Positions 36,547 to 49,492 of a stretch of DNA of 64,000 nucleotides are shown here, piece after piece. Source of the stretch: Otis tarda. Taxonomy: Eukaryota > Chordata > Aves > Otidiformes > Otididae. Numbering within the stretch: position 1 is the first letter of the stretch; each line of letters starts with the position of its first letter. The position numbers and the translations under genes were made by a program. The stretch lies in the NCBI GenBank assembly GCA_026413225.1, contig CM048557.1, positions 68,314,987 through 68,378,986 of the forward strand, given 5' to 3'. The notes under the pieces were generated by a model. The model had not been told where the DNA came from and made no database searches. It worked only from the letters and a program-made list of their open reading frames with translations.

Positions 36547-38730
36547 TTCTTTACAGGGACTTGTGGGGCTCTGCTTTTTTTTTCTCCACTAGCATCTCTT
36601 TCACATTCTTCTTGCCTTAAACCAAGACTCTGGGGTTGGGCCACTGTCTGCTTTGCCTTGACACTGAAAGGGCAGCAGGTGAAGCAGCGCATCCAGTTCC
36701 TCTTGTAGCGCGGCAGAAACGGGTCTGGACCTCGGTGCGAGGTAACCAGTGCTCTCAGTTACACTTTTACGTGGGGTTTAACTGCCCGGGATGGGATTGC
36801 CCGGGCTGAAGACACAAACTGTCCTCTGATTGCAAACCCCTGCAGCATCTCTGCACAGATTGCGGTAACACCAACCCTGAAAACTGATGTTACGCGCTCT
36901 GTTAATCAGCTGTAATGATTGTTAGCGGTCAGAGGCTAATTAGCAGAGGTACTCTCTAGACCTCAGCTCGTTTAGGCTGTCACTAGCGCGGACATGATGA
37001 GGGATGCAGAGGAGCTCTTCTTTTCAGAACCAAAAATCCTCTACGCTAGGCACGACTGTTCCAGTTGGTTTACACATCTGGGGTGAACTGGGAGGTGGAA
37101 AAACACCACCACTGCCTCTTCGTTTCTGCCCGGGGGACAGCGAGCGTCGCAGCCAAGACAGCGACAAGCGGACGGCGTTATTCATTCGCTTGCTTGGCAG
37201 GGCCTCTGCGGTAGCTGCCAGGGAAACTTTTGTGGGGAATCGCTTTCTTGAGACATCCGTGAACGTACCGCTGCCGGGTCCGTGGGAATTCCTGCGGCTC
37301 GCAGCGCCTGTGGGGAGTATCCAGGGAGCTGCTGCGTGACAAAGCTCTGTTTGCGTTTGCAAAGTAAAATATTTGCTGCTGAAAGAGAAGCGGTGAGAAT
37401 CCTTAATCTTTTCCTGTGGCTAGCAGTGCGCTTTGCCAAGCCTTGGTGTGATGGCCTTCCCAAATCCCACCACCCTTGCTCCATCACCCGCTATCTGCAG
37501 CGGCAGGGCCGTTTTGTGGCCAAATCCTGAGGGCGGCAAACTGGCTGAGATGCTCTGAAGTCAGAAAAAAAAGCAAAAAATGTCACTGAGGTCGGTGGTT
37601 TTACACCAGCTCGTGCCTGTCCAGGATCCAGAGGTGATGCTGCCTTCTTGTGTTAATTTATTTAGAGAACAGCTTTCTGTCGGGTGGCTGTTCCCTGTGC
37701 GTTTCCCGCAGTTAAGGAAGGAACGAGCGACCACAAATTTCACATTCATCGAAGGAAACGCGGTGCAGCAAGTTCTACGGGGCGTTCTTGGAGTCCCTGT
37801 GGCACTCGGTGCCAGGAGAGGGCCTCTTACTTATTTGCAGATGGAAATGGGTGCGGGGACGTCTCGGAGCGGGTGTAAATCACTGCGGCTTCGTCAGTTC
37901 CGGTGCGAAATCCCAAAACACACCGACCGGACAGGGCGATGCTGCGTTGCACCGTCTGCGCTCAGGCTCTCCAAAGGCTTTTAAGCATCTCAATGTGCAG
38001 ACTGGTGTTTGGTGGGACCTGTCTTCATCCAGAAGGTTCCTGTGCCTTTACGCTCTGTAAATATCAAACCTTTTCCCTTCTTCCTGCACAGTTGTATCTG
38101 ATTTTTGTCTTCTCTTGGCCGCTCTGTGAATAAAGGGTCCCACTTGATATTTCTTGCTGCGTTTGCTGTGGTCCAAGTCAGGAGCACGGCAGCTGAGATG
38201 GGTGAAAAATCAGCCTGTGGACTAACTCTTGTCTCTCTTTCATGAAAGTTTCAACACGTATCACCCAGGGATTCTCCTGTCGCCACATCCCTCGCCTGAA
38301 AAACCAGGAGAATTAGCAAGCGGAGCAAACACTATGCCTGGTGTTAAGTCAATGACGTGAAAGTGAGAAAAAGGCGTCGTTGTTTCTTCACCGGGTTTCA
38401 CAGGTTGCACTCGGAGAGCTGACAGCAGCGCAGGGTGGATCTTGGTCTGGAACACGTTCTCGGGGCTGCTCTGTATTTTTGAGGGGGGGATGAGGCATTC
38501 TGTGTGGCTGCAGTATGCATTTTACTTGTTAAATTGGCTTATAAATGAGCCAGCTCATTCCCTGCTCGTTCGGATAGTCCTACTGGGCTGAATTGGATAA
38601 ATGCCTATTTAGAGCGAGCACATAAGCCAGGGAGAGCTCGTGGCATAAATCTCTGGTGGCTCTCACTTAGGTAGCGTCTTAGGAGGAGAGGCGGAGGCTG
38701 GTGCGGTAGGAGCCCAGTTACCGTGAAGGG
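36547..38730. other. TRIM9 intron 1, unique sequence
   Basis: Nothing recognisable apart from mixed noncoding sequence. No coding or repeat match. Confidence 0.5.
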
Positions 38731-39412
38731 TAGAATCAGAGAATCACAGGATGGTTTGGGTGGGAAGGGACATTCAAAGCCCATCCAGTCCAACCCCCTG
38801 CCAGCAGCAGGGACATCTCCAACCAGATCAGGTTGCTCAGAGCCCCGGCCAACCTGGTCTGGAATGTTTCCAGGGATGGGGCATCCACCACCTCTCTGGG
38901 CACCCTGGGCCAGTGCTCCACCACCCTCAGCGTAAAAAATTTCTTCCTAATATCTAAGCTGAATCTACCTCCTTCTATTTTAAAACCATTACTCCTCATC
39001 CTGTCACACCAGGCCCTGCTGAAGAGTCTCTCCCCACCTTTCCTGCAGCCCCCTTTGGGCACTGGGAGCCGCTCTCAGGTCTCCCCGGAGCCTCCTCTTC
39101 TCCAGGCTGAACAGCCCCAGCTCTCTCAGCCTGGCCTCACAGCAGAGCTGCTCCAGCCCTCTCAGCATCTGCGTGGCCTCCTCTGGACCCTCTCCAACAG
39201 CTCTGATGTTGGGGGCTTCTGATGCTGGGGGCTCCAGAGCTGGACGCAGCGCTGCAGGGGGGTCTCACCAGAGCAGAGCAGAGGGGCAGAATCCCCTCCC
39301 TCGCCCTGCTGCCCACGCTGCTGGGGGTGCAGCCCAGGGTGCCGCTGGTTTCTGGGCAAGGGCGCATTGCCGGCTCATGTTGAGCTTCTCGTCCACCAGC
39401 ACCCCAAAGTCC
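38731..39412 (-). mobile_element. CR1 LINE, 3' fragment (~680 bp)
   Basis: Starts with TAGAATCAGAGAATCACAGG (reversed terminal repeat) and runs through the full 3' tail to the GTCCACCAGCACCCCAAAGTCC block. It carries a small private duplication near 39200-39232, where the block TTCTGATG(T/C)TGGGGGCT is doubled. It is one of the longest copies here. Confidence 0.93.
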
Positions 39413-42400
39413 AGCAACGGTACCAAAGCTCTCTGGATGAAAGTTTCTCAAATTCTCATGGACCATCCAAGTTGTAACTGAAAAGACTGTGCAAGCAGGA
39501 TGGTTTGGTAAACCGTTGCTCTGGGACCACCGTTGAGGGTTGGCTTACTGGGTGAGGGTCCTAGCAGGTAGTCATTAAAAGGAAAGCTATTAAACTTTCT
39601 AACGAGGAGACGTATGTATGTAGAAACTGGGCCCAAGTCTCGCCTCACTGATGGGTGCAGAAAGGAGACACAGCAGTTTACAAGGGCTGAGAACAGCATG
39701 TCACAGGATTCACCTTTCCTATTCAAAGAAAATTTTGTTGGAGGTCTGAACTCACTCACATTTTGCCTTCGGAATCGGATGCAGCTTTTGGGGACAGCCT
39801 GGCCTGGAGCTGGCTGGCAAAGCTCAGCGGGGGCTCAGCTTTTCTGAGGAGAGCAGAATTTGTAGCTGGAAAGAGTAGGGCCAAGTTAACGCTGACGTTT
39901 TCTTGAGCTAGCAGAAAGCGCTGTGGAAGGGATCTAACCGCTGGGACCGTGGTGCATCTTTCAACCAGTGATCCCTTTTTTTCTTTTTTTGGGGGTCACA
40001 CCCTTGCATTTAGTTCCCTTTTTCCCTTTCCCCTCGCTGGTCTTTCTGGATCTGCGCCGTGGGTTCCCTTTTCTTGCCGCGGTGCCCTGCGGCAGGATGG
40101 TTTAGCGCGTGCGAATTAACGAGGGCTTACGGCTGTGCTTTCAGCTCCGGGGTGCATAATGCAGCCGTAGCATCGCTTGTTCAAACCCGGGCTGTGGAAC
40201 GGCAGCTGCTTTCCACCTGCAGCTCTGGGGGTCTTCTCTCTTGAAACCCCTCTGCCTTCCCCCATGACCAATGCCCTTTGGTTCAAGAGGCGTTAATTCA
40301 CTCATTCTTTTAACTTCACTGCTTTCCTCCGCCCTGCTTTTTACCTCTTGACCTTCGCAGGCATCAGCTGTAGATGATGAGAAGAGCTGCTGCTCTCGGT
40401 GCGCTGCCAGCCCTCTGTCCCTTTGCTAGCCGGGGGCTCCGCTGTGCCGTGTGGGCTTTCTGCTTGGGAAGGACCTTTCTGTCTGTAAGGTGGGCTCGGA
40501 GGTCTGGTTTTGACACCAGGGTGTCGTGAGGAAAGCATCCCTTTCCAAACAAGCTGCTTTGATTTTCTGCTCTGCTCTCCCCGTTGGAGTATGTAAAGCT
40601 GAGAGAAGGGGGGGTTGTGTCAAGCTTTGAAATGAATCTTTTCTCACAAGGCGTAGTTATTGATTTCACGACACAGACGGACTGCTTTGGGGTCAGAGCC
40701 ACCGTTCCCCAGCTCCCCTTCCCGGCAGGGCTGGGCCGCGTTACCCAAAGCAGCCGGTGATTCAGCCCGAAGCAGGGCAGGAGTGGGAAGATGCTGGCAA
40801 GCGCGGCTCCGGCTGTTTGCATTGCAGCGAGGAAGGAACTGTGGCAGCGTTTCCCTGAGGATGTTGGAAAAAGAAGCAATGGCTGTGACTGGAGGTTGGC
40901 TCTCCCTGCTGAGGGTTTGCTTTGTTCTCCTGGACAAATAATTGCTTAACCTCCCTGTCTGTCCTTTCCCCTGCCTCGAGCTGCCTAGCTTGGCCAAAAC
41001 CACCTCTTAGAAACGTTACGTTTAGCACAGCCTTCCTCCAGCCCAGCGACCTGATCACGGCGTAATGCAAATTCATAACCCAGCACCTTCTGCTTCACGT
41101 GGAGAGGTACCGAGAACTTCCAACAACGCAGAGGGCGTGGTAGCCGTCAGGGCTGGGTGAAATCCCGTGCAGGACGTAATGGCAGCATCAGCCTCCCTCC
41201 CTGGGAAAGCACTGCCGTACATGCTCAGTCTTAAATTGAAGTCACGGAGATTTAAAGGCGTGACCTCAATGCTTTCTTGAGTTGGGGTGTCTGAAATGGT
41301 AAACTGGTGAGAGCCCTTGATGTGCAAACGGCATTGGATTAACGGCGCGCGGGGTGAGAGCTGGCGCTGTCCCTTGGCTCGGTGACAGCTGCCACTGTTT
41401 TCTGAGAACACAGCGCTCTTTCTTTGGCAGGGCGCAAGATGGAAGTGTAAAACAAGCCTTGACTTTCATGGCAGAGCCGGTGAAGTCTTAGTCTTGCTGT
41501 CTGAGGAAGCAGTCAAAGTGCCCCTCTGATTGTCCCGACATTTATTTTATTGGCGCTCCTTTGTAGTTCAGCCGACCGCCTCTTTCGTGTGCCATTTTTA
41601 ATCTGCAGCCCGCTCTTTGCGAGAGTCTTTTCTAGGAGGAGCGGCAGCGGTGGTTCAAGTCATGCCGTTGCATAAAACCCACACAGCTCCACGGCTCAGA
41701 CGTGGCCAAATTTGTCCTGTATCCATCCCAGCAACGCTTCTTCCATCCTGACGTTGAATTCCCTGGAAATGAGGACCATGAAGGGCGTTGGCTTGTGTCA
41801 GCGCAACCATCAGCCCACAGCTCGGTGAATCAGAGCAAGTGCGTAGACAGTTTCTCACCTATGAGATGATTTCTCACCTCCCCCAGAGCACAGCAGTTAA
41901 AAAATAAAATCCTATACCCGCAAAGAGTTGTGGTTTTGTGTCGTTTTAAATTTTGCCCTCTGGCTGCTCAGCGGGACGGAAGGGAGCTGAGCGCGCTGCA
42001 CCTTCCCCTCTGCTCTGCTAATGACGGATGACAGCCCAGCTCGAGGGGTGAGGAGGTTGTTTGATCGTATCGACTGCGTGTCTCGTGCTGCGCTGCTGGA
42101 GCTGCGAGCCGGATGACCGATCAGTCGATCCAGCTGTGACTTGGGCAATGGTTATCGATTTCCTACCGCGGCGCTGGGTTGTCAGATGGTGAAGAGGATG
42201 CTGCAAGCAGCTCTGAGGAGCATCCTTCCTCCGATTCTGGCTGGCAGGTGACTTGCCCACATCTCCCCTGCCCGCAGACCAGCTGCCTGTTGCAGCAGGT
42301 TTCTGGCTCGTGTTGTCGTGCCCCGGGTGTTTGCTTTTTGGCAGATGTGCCAGATGTGGCTGGCTGGCCTGACGTGTGATCCCTCGATGAGATGGAAGAG

Positions 42401-43269
42401 AACCAAGAAATCCACATCTTCTCGGTGGTATCCTGAGGCTTGCGTGAGTAGGTTATCATGGGGAAAACACTGAAGCTCGTGGAGCTGTTCGTGTAGTGCT
42501 TCAGCTGGCTGTCAGCTCGCGCCTCACAATTTTGATTTCCAGGGTTTTGTCGCTGTCTGGGTGCTGGTAGCTGCGTGGGGAATCTTCACTGCGCAGGGAG
42601 GCTGGAACACCGGGCACTCTTGGGAAGCGAAGTCCGGCTGCACTCAGGATCTCGGAAACCACTGGAAGTGAAGCAGTGAGATCAGATTTAAAAGCAAGCG
42701 CTCTTCACGCCAGACTCCTGCCCTGTTTCTCAGCTGGAATAAATCAACGTAGATCCATTTACTTAAGTGCCTTCCTCCCTGAGCGTGGTCTTTTCCCTGG
42801 GACTCCTCTAGAAACAAAGGGATACACAGCCCCCTTCCAACATGAGTGTGACCTGGGGAATACCTCCTGCAATTACCTGATGTGTCTTCTGCTGAGTGAG
42901 CAAAGTGGGATGCTTTTATGGGGCTGGTTTTGTTCCTGGGACCATTTGCAGCTTGGCAGAGGCCATGTCAGGAGGATGACGCTGCGCAAGGTCGTTTGTG
43001 GCAATTAGCACCGATTATCTTTCTGCAGGAGTGCGTGCACTCAGCATTTGGCGTCTCGGTTCATCTTGTGATGCATCAGAAGGAAAGTTGGGGGAATAAT
43101 TTGTGTCATGAGTGCAGCAGGCAGGGTATGGAAGGATACAGGCCCTTCCTGCCGTATGCCACAGATGTGGCTTCAATAAAGCTGTGAGTTGTTACCGTTG
43201 TCATGAGTTACATCAGGTCCAAGAGTCTTGGTTTTTATTAAACCAGCCTGTGGCCCCAGAGAGATCTGG
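39413..43269. other. TRIM9 intron 1, unique sequence
   Basis: No transposon recognised over nearly 4 kb. A possible REST half-site (GGCGCTGTCC) is at 41363-41372. No coding sequence seen. Confidence 0.5.
41363..41372 (-). promoter_or_regulatory. REST/NRSF half-site
   Basis: GGCGCTGTCC on the plus strand is a perfect match to the reversed right half of the REST element (GGACAGCGCC). The other half is not convincingly present at the usual spacing. TRIM9 is neuron-enriched, so the site is plausible, but chance is possible. Confidence 0.25.
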
Positions 43270-43559
43270 GAGGGAGGACTTTTTAGGAGGGCCTGTTGCG
43301 ATAGGACAAGGGGTAATGGTTTTGAACTGAAAGAGGGGAGATTCAGACAAGATTTAAGGAAGAAATTTTTTACACTGATGGTGTCCCAGGTTGCCCAGAG
43401 AGGTGGTGGATGCCCCATCCCTGGGAACATTCCAGGCCAGGTTGGCTGGGGCTCTGAGCAACCTGATCTGGTTGGAGATGTCCCTGCTCCTTGCAGGGGG
43501 GTTGGGCTGGGTGGGCTTTGAAAGTCCCTTCCCACCCAAACCATCCTGTGATTCTGTGA
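43270..43559 (+). mobile_element. CR1 LINE, 3' end fragment (~290 bp)
   Basis: A GCGATAGGACAAGGGGTAAT block, GGAAGAAATTTTTTACACTG, CCCAGAGAGGTGGTGGATGC and the tail ending CCTGTGATTCTGTGA give a plus-strand CR1 3' end. Confidence 0.93.
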
Positions 43560-45212
43560 CACTTGAGGAGTTTGATGCCAGGTGGGTCTGGAACAGGAAC
43601 ATCTGCAGAACTTGATAGTCTTAAGATAAAGCCTCGTGCAAGTCGTGCCATCGAGTGCCATTGACCACAGTGATTTGTCCCATCTCCATTCTGCGCACGT
43701 GATGAGAGTTGACAGAAACCAAGTGATCGACCTACATACTCTTGCCAAACTGGAGGTTTTTTATGGTTGCCCAGCTCCAGATATGGCCCCTGGCTGTCAC
43801 TCGGCGCGTGATCTGACCCGCCGGCGGTGGTCCTCCCTAGCACCCGATAAAGTCTATGTGTCAGCGGCACGCATCTGAGGGCTGGTGGCTTCCAGCAGAG
43901 ATCACCAAGGCTGGCTGAAGCGTATCAAGCAGTGTGATTTATGCGGAGTTGCCTTCAGGTAGGTCATGGAACAGTTCCCCTGGAGTGAAGGTGTTTTTCA
44001 TCACCTTGTGTATTATAAACAGTAAAATGAGTGTAATTTAGAAGAAAAACTTACAGGTAGAGTTTGTAGTTATGCAGCCCCCAGGTGTTAAGCCATTCCA
44101 GAAGAGTTTGCATCACGGCAGGGTTCCTGAACCCGGGAAAACATCCGCTTTATCTGTATGTGCCCCAAAATACATTTGATTTAAATTAAAGATAATGAAG
44201 CTTGCAGGACCAACGTCATCACCTGGTGAGAGCAAGTTCTGCAGCGTCGAGTTCAGAGGAGCTGTGCTGATTTAGGCTGCCTGAGACTCCGCTACAATCT
44301 ATGACCCATGAATAACCGTGCTTACCGGGGATGCGGAGCCGAGCCATGTGCGTAATGACCGTCTCTGGGAAAAGCTTTTAACCTCGGCAAAGTGTTCACA
44401 GAAATCAATATTTATTCTATCGCCGTCATTTTGTTTAAATGGACAGTTGACTTGGTTGGGGCTCTCCGAGTTGATTTGCAGTTGCAGTTTGGAGGAGCCA
44501 AGAGATCTCTGAACACCAGTAATACCACAACCGTGCGTCGGGTGTGCGATTTAACCGAAGGCCAGATTCTGCCTCCTTCGTTTGTGCGGAGCGGTCCCTG
44601 CCGTCAGGAACGAACCGTGGTGACACAAAGTGATTTACTCCTGCAGCGTGAGGTTGGTGGAATTTGGCTCCGAAAATTTATATGCAGTTGGTAGGTAATT
44701 TGTAGAACAGTTTACGTAACAACTCACCGCGTTCGCAACTTTGCATGTGCATAAATGCGTTAATCGACCTCTTCGTTACCGAGAAGATTTTAAAAGCAGG
44801 TAGCCTCAGCGACGGCGCAGCTCGTAATAAAGCATCGGTATTTATTCTGCGACAGAGTTGATACGTAGAGGATTATTGCTAATGTACGTGTGGCAGGTAA
44901 TACAGTCTGTAATTAAATACCGGTAACACCCCTGGGCCTAGACAAGGGCCTTGCAAAACGGAGATTTTATTTCAGGGCTGTTACGCCCCGCAGCATGAAG
45001 TACATTCCTCCTCTTAAGGGCTCGTCCTGTGCCACACCTCGGTGGCTTTCCGTGGTGGAAGGGCCTGCGGTGGCTTGGAGCCCACCGTGCTGTTTGCTCC
45101 TGGTGCTGCGTTGAGGGGATTTTGCTGCTGCTTCGCTGAGAGGCTTGCGAGCACCCTGCCTGTGCTTGAGAGTAGGAAAGGAAGGACAGGTAAAAAAAAG
45201 CCCAAGTTTAAC
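43560..45212. other. TRIM9 intron 1, unique sequence
   Basis: No gene or transposon. The part at 44690-44935 is a candidate regulatory element (separate entry). Confidence 0.5.
44690..44935. promoter_or_regulatory. Candidate intronic enhancer, AT-rich with retained CpGs
   Basis: Contains the bZIP palindrome TTACGTAA (inside TTTACGTAACAA), CTTTGCATGTGCATAAATGC, GTTAATCGACC, TGATACGTAGAGG and GTAATTAAATACCGG. About a dozen CpGs survive in otherwise AT-rich sequence. Repeats are absent. This pattern suggests a hypomethylated conserved element, but no conservation data were available. Confidence 0.35.
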
Positions 45213-45407
45213 AGAGAATCACAGAACGGTTTGGGTTGGAAGGGACCTTTCAAGGCCATCCAGTCCAACCCCCCTGCCAGGAGCAGGGACATCTCCAACC
45301 AGATCAGGTTGCTCAGGGCCCTGGCCAGCCTGGTCTGGAATGTTTCCAGGGATGGGGCATCCACCACCTCTCTGGGCAACATGGGCCAGTGTTCCACCAC
45401 CCTCATT
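45213..45407 (-). mobile_element. CR1 LINE, 3' end fragment
   Basis: Begins AGAGAATCACAGAACGGTTT and ends at GTTCCACCACCCTCATT. It holds exactly the last ~195 bases of the CR1 tail, reversed. The adjacent upstream part of the CR1 tail is found in opposite orientation at 45797-46075. Confidence 0.93.
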
Positions 45408-45796
45408 CCTGAGTTTCTGTGACATTTGTCTTTGCAACCTTTGTCCTTTACTCCTTCCAAGCTGCTCTGAAGCCCACGGTGCTGGAGGTGAAGGCGAGGA
45501 ACTGTGCTGCCCCATACAGCTTTCTGCCCGGAGCAGGGTGGTACAGACAGGCCGAAGAGCATGGAGCAGCAGTGGGACAGACCCAGGCTCATCCTGTCCA
45601 TATGGATTGTGAAACCAAGGGGTCATGGCAGGGAAACCCAAGCTGACCACATGGGAGCTAATTAAGAGTCGGGGCTAATGAGCTCAGGCAGAGCACTGGG
45701 CTAATCCCACTAGAGTAGGTCTGTTGTTCATCCGACTCTATGAGGTGGACATCCCATCTCAAACACCCATGGGGTCGCTGCACCCTTCTCTCCTGA

Positions 45797-46075
45797 GTAC
45801 TGCGTCCAGTCAGAAGGACGTGGAGCTGTTGGAGAGGGTGCAGGGGAGGCCACGCAGATGCTGAGAGGGCTGGAGCAGCTCTGCTGTGAGGTCAGGCTGA
45901 GAGAGCTGGGGCTGTTCAGCCTGGAGAAGAGGAGGCTCCGGGGAGACCTGAGAGCAGCTCCCAGTGCCCAAAGGGGGCTGCAGGGAAGGTGGGGAGAGAC
46001 TTTTGATGAGGGCATGGAGTGATAGGAGAAGGGGTGATGGCTTTAAACTGGAAGAGGGTGGGCTTAGATTAGACT
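45797..46075 (+). mobile_element. CR1 LINE, segment lacking its 3' end
   Basis: AGTACTGCGTCCAGTCAGAAG, GGACGTGGAGCTGTTGGAG, GCTGAGAGGGCTGGAGCAGC, GAGAAGAGGAGGCTCCGGGG and a GGCTTTAAACTGGAAGAG block follow CR1 sense order. It stops after TTAGATTAGAC, just where the fragment at 45213-45407 begins in the CR1 consensus. Confidence 0.9.
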
Positions 46076-49000
46076 CTCTGCTACATCTACAGGCTGGTGC
46101 TCAGATGCCCCTTGCCCTGAGCACGTACTCGTTGCTTACCGATGAAGTAAGACCAGAATTAAGTAGGAGGGGGAGTGAAACTCATCTGAGGTTCATTTCT
46201 GCTGCTTCCCATCCATGTAGCCCGGCAGTGAGGAGAACAAAGAGCATTTTAACAAGCTGCTTCCAGCCCCTGCCAGCACATGGTGCGAGATCCTCTCCCA
46301 ACTCTCTCTGAAGTCTGTTGCCATCACGGCGGAGCTGGAGGCTGCGACCCAGAGCTCCTGAGACACTGCGTGCCACTACCGCCAGCTGGCCAGCTGGGTT
46401 TGAAACTGAGCTTATAAATATTACTGAAGCACCTAACTCCCCGAAGGTTTCAAACCCTCAGCGTGTGTGTTGCGAGAGATTTCTTCTCCCCCTAAGTTAA
46501 ACCAGTGACTTAAACCCAACCCTTCACCTAAGTGGAACAAATGGGGCTTTTGCTGACTTTGCAAAACGAGAGTGGTTTCTGGAGACTTTTTTTTTTTTTA
46601 AAGGAAAAAAAAGTTTTCCTGTAAAAGAGATCAAATTGATCACTTCCAAGTGTTTGTATTTTCGTGGTGTAAAAGGGCTTTTGTGTGTGAAGATAAACGC
46701 GGCACAGCCTTGTCTGAGATGTGAGGTGCCACCTGCTCGTTCCGCACGCAGCAGCTTACAGCTTAAGCCGACCGTTTGATGTGCCGTCCGCGAACGAAGC
46801 CTGTCTCTCATTTCCCCCTTCCCTGCTCGCACGTTTAAGTTGGGAGAGTTTCTCCAGTGTTCTCCTTTGCCCTGGTAGCTCTGAAGTTAAAAATCACACG
46901 TTCCCGTTGGGTTGTCGCGTCACCGTAGCTAGCGACAGCAGCGAGTTGGAGACCAAGGTGATGGGCTGCGGCAGTGCATCTCCTGTCTCCTCTGCTGATT
47001 TCCCTTGGGGTGCGCACGGATGCAGCTCAGTTCTCGAGTGGGAGATGTAGGCTCCTGCCCAGTGACCCCGAGAGGCTCGCTTTGGAGACGTCACGGCATC
47101 TTCCATACCGCATGCCTCCTGCCTTGCCCCTGGCTTGAGCGCCAGCTTGGAATTGGCCCTTCCCCTTGGATCTCGCGGCTTCCTTTGGCTGTCACATCCC
47201 AAGGAGAGATCGCCGTCGCTTCTGTGTCATCCCTGACTGTCCTTTCACTGTCACAAGCTGCTCGATCTTCTCAGGCCCTGCTGCGTCTCCCACCTTACTT
47301 CCCTGGCCTCCTGGAAGCTCCTTTCCCTGCTCCTTGCACGCCTCAGCTCGTTTCTCGTGTTGCTGTTTCCTGAGCATCCTTTCATTCCACACCAGTTGGA
47401 GGTGATGGCTGTATCAACCACTCATCTGAAGACCTCGCAGAAGCCGTTTCTCGAGTCCCTCCCAAGCAGCGGGGGCCAGGTCGGTGAGGGTTGGGCTCCC
47501 TGTGGTGTCAGCCCTGGCCTTGCTGGTGGTGCCTGGGCTGCAGGGGGATGCCAGAGTCCGACATCCAGGCGTGTCCTCCCCTCACTGACACAGGGTATTG
47601 TTCTTTAGAGACTTTTATTCGCTGTATTTGTGGCTCCGTTCCTCCTTAGGCTGGTTTTTCTTTAAGGTCTTGAAAGCACCTCTTTCCTTCCTCTAAAAAA
47701 CCTATTACTGAAGTAAATGTGACCTTTTCCCCCTCCCATCCCTTGATACTTCCTAGACTCTTCATAAATAATCATGAATGATTCAGCGAGTCCATTAACT
47801 GCTTTCCCCGTGACACTGGGATGTATCGCTCGGCTCCCGTCACTCGCGGAACCCTTCCGTTGTAAGCCTCCTCGCTCTCTGTAGGTACGCTGACAAGTTC
47901 TTCATTACTTCCTAATTAGCCATGTGTCCTTTCCTATTAAAGAATTATTTTTTTAAAGGCATTCGTTATCTCAGCTCTTCCAGAATTATTGATTTATTCT
48001 TCCTCCTTTTTTATTAATGGGTCTACAATCTTCTCGTAATCCATCTAGTTCGTTTGGTTGGCCTTCCCGATAACGACTCTCATCCTCCCCTGCCGACACC
48101 CTTCCTAGTTTCATACCGTCGTCGAGTGCTCTCTCTGTGGTTTATTTTCCTCTCAAGAGGCCACTTCAAACACATCTTCTGAGCTCGAGGGATTGGGGTT
48201 TCCAAAGGGTTTGTTCCTCTCGTTAGGAAGTTGAACTCCTCAGAGATTTTTAAATCTTTTCACTTGCCGAATTCGCACCTTGCTGCGCTGCGCCTTCGCT
48301 CTGGGCCCTTTGCTGCCTTTGCTTCCTGGAGGACTTGGTATTAAACCGGTTCCACCACCTGCTTGTTCCTTCCTCCCTTGTGTTGTGCCACTTTTCCCTG
48401 CTTCCAGAAGGAATTACAGACCTGCAAGCCGGCGAGCGAGGAGACCAGGCTTCGGGACCTCAGGGTGATGCATGTCTCTTCGTGCCGGGAGCTGCTTTCC
48501 GCTCAGCGTCCTCAGAGGTCAAAAAGCGTGGCGTGTCCCCGGGGATTGGTTTGATGGACTCCGCAGCAAAGCGCTGCAGCCGCTGGAGCGTGTCCTGAGC
48601 TTACTGGAGAAATGCCGACCGGTCTGGCCTCGCTGCTGGGAGCAAATGGTTCCTAGGGAGCTTGGGGCTGCAGTACTTGTCCGCCCAAGGCCACCTCCAG
48701 CACCCAGCCAGAGGAAGACAAGCGGTCTGCGAAATGCCCCCTGTGCACACCCTCCTTCTTTTGAAGTCTCCCTGATCCAAACTGGCTTTTTGGGTGTCTG
48801 CAGCACCAAGTGCAATCTGGTTGTTACCACATTTTGGGAGTAATCCCAAATCCAGCCCTCTCTAACTTGGGAAGCATGGATCCAGACGTAGGGGCTCAGT
48901 CTCCAGTGCTTGGAAGAAGAAGTTAACACAGGAGGAAGGCTGGATTTACTGTGGTTTTCCTGCACTTGAGGTGAGATCTGAGCTTTCTCGCTCTGCTTTA

Positions 49001-49492
49001 AGTGTTTTCCTGGCAGCAGCCACCCCAGCATCTCTGCCGCTGCTGTGGTGAGCGTGGCATTCCCAGTGCTCCGGTATCCATGGTGACGGGAAGAATTTCT
49101 AAAGTGGTGCTTCAAGGGAAATAGGAAATCCTGGTCCTTGGACCTGCCCTGTGATCTCTCTTCACCTGCCCTTGGTTTTCTCCTTGGAGAGCAGAAGGAG
49201 CCCTCCCCTGTGCGCAGCAGCGGCAACGGTCTTTGGTTTAAATGAGCCAGAGCTCGGTGTGTGCCTGCAGAGCCTCCCGTCTGCCCGGAGCGGGAAGAGG
49301 AACCGCTCTTGAGAAATCACGTATGTGGAGGCAGGACTACACGAAGCCCGAGGGGTTTGGCAGTGGCCTTGCTCTGCGGCTGCCTTGCCCCCATGCTGAA
49401 GCCCCCGTGGGTGACGAGGTGGGAGCATCCCTGCCTGAGCGGAGATGTTCGTGGCAGGCAAAAGCTCTTTTTTTAGTAATACAGCTTTGATC
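46076..49492. other. TRIM9 intron 1, pyrimidine-rich unique sequence
   Basis: The plus strand is visibly C/T-rich from about 47080 to 48260, with AT-rich homeodomain-type cores near 47770-48020 (AATAATCATGAATGATT, CCTAATTAGCC). There is a T-run near 46589-46600. No gene or transposon recognised. Confidence 0.45.
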
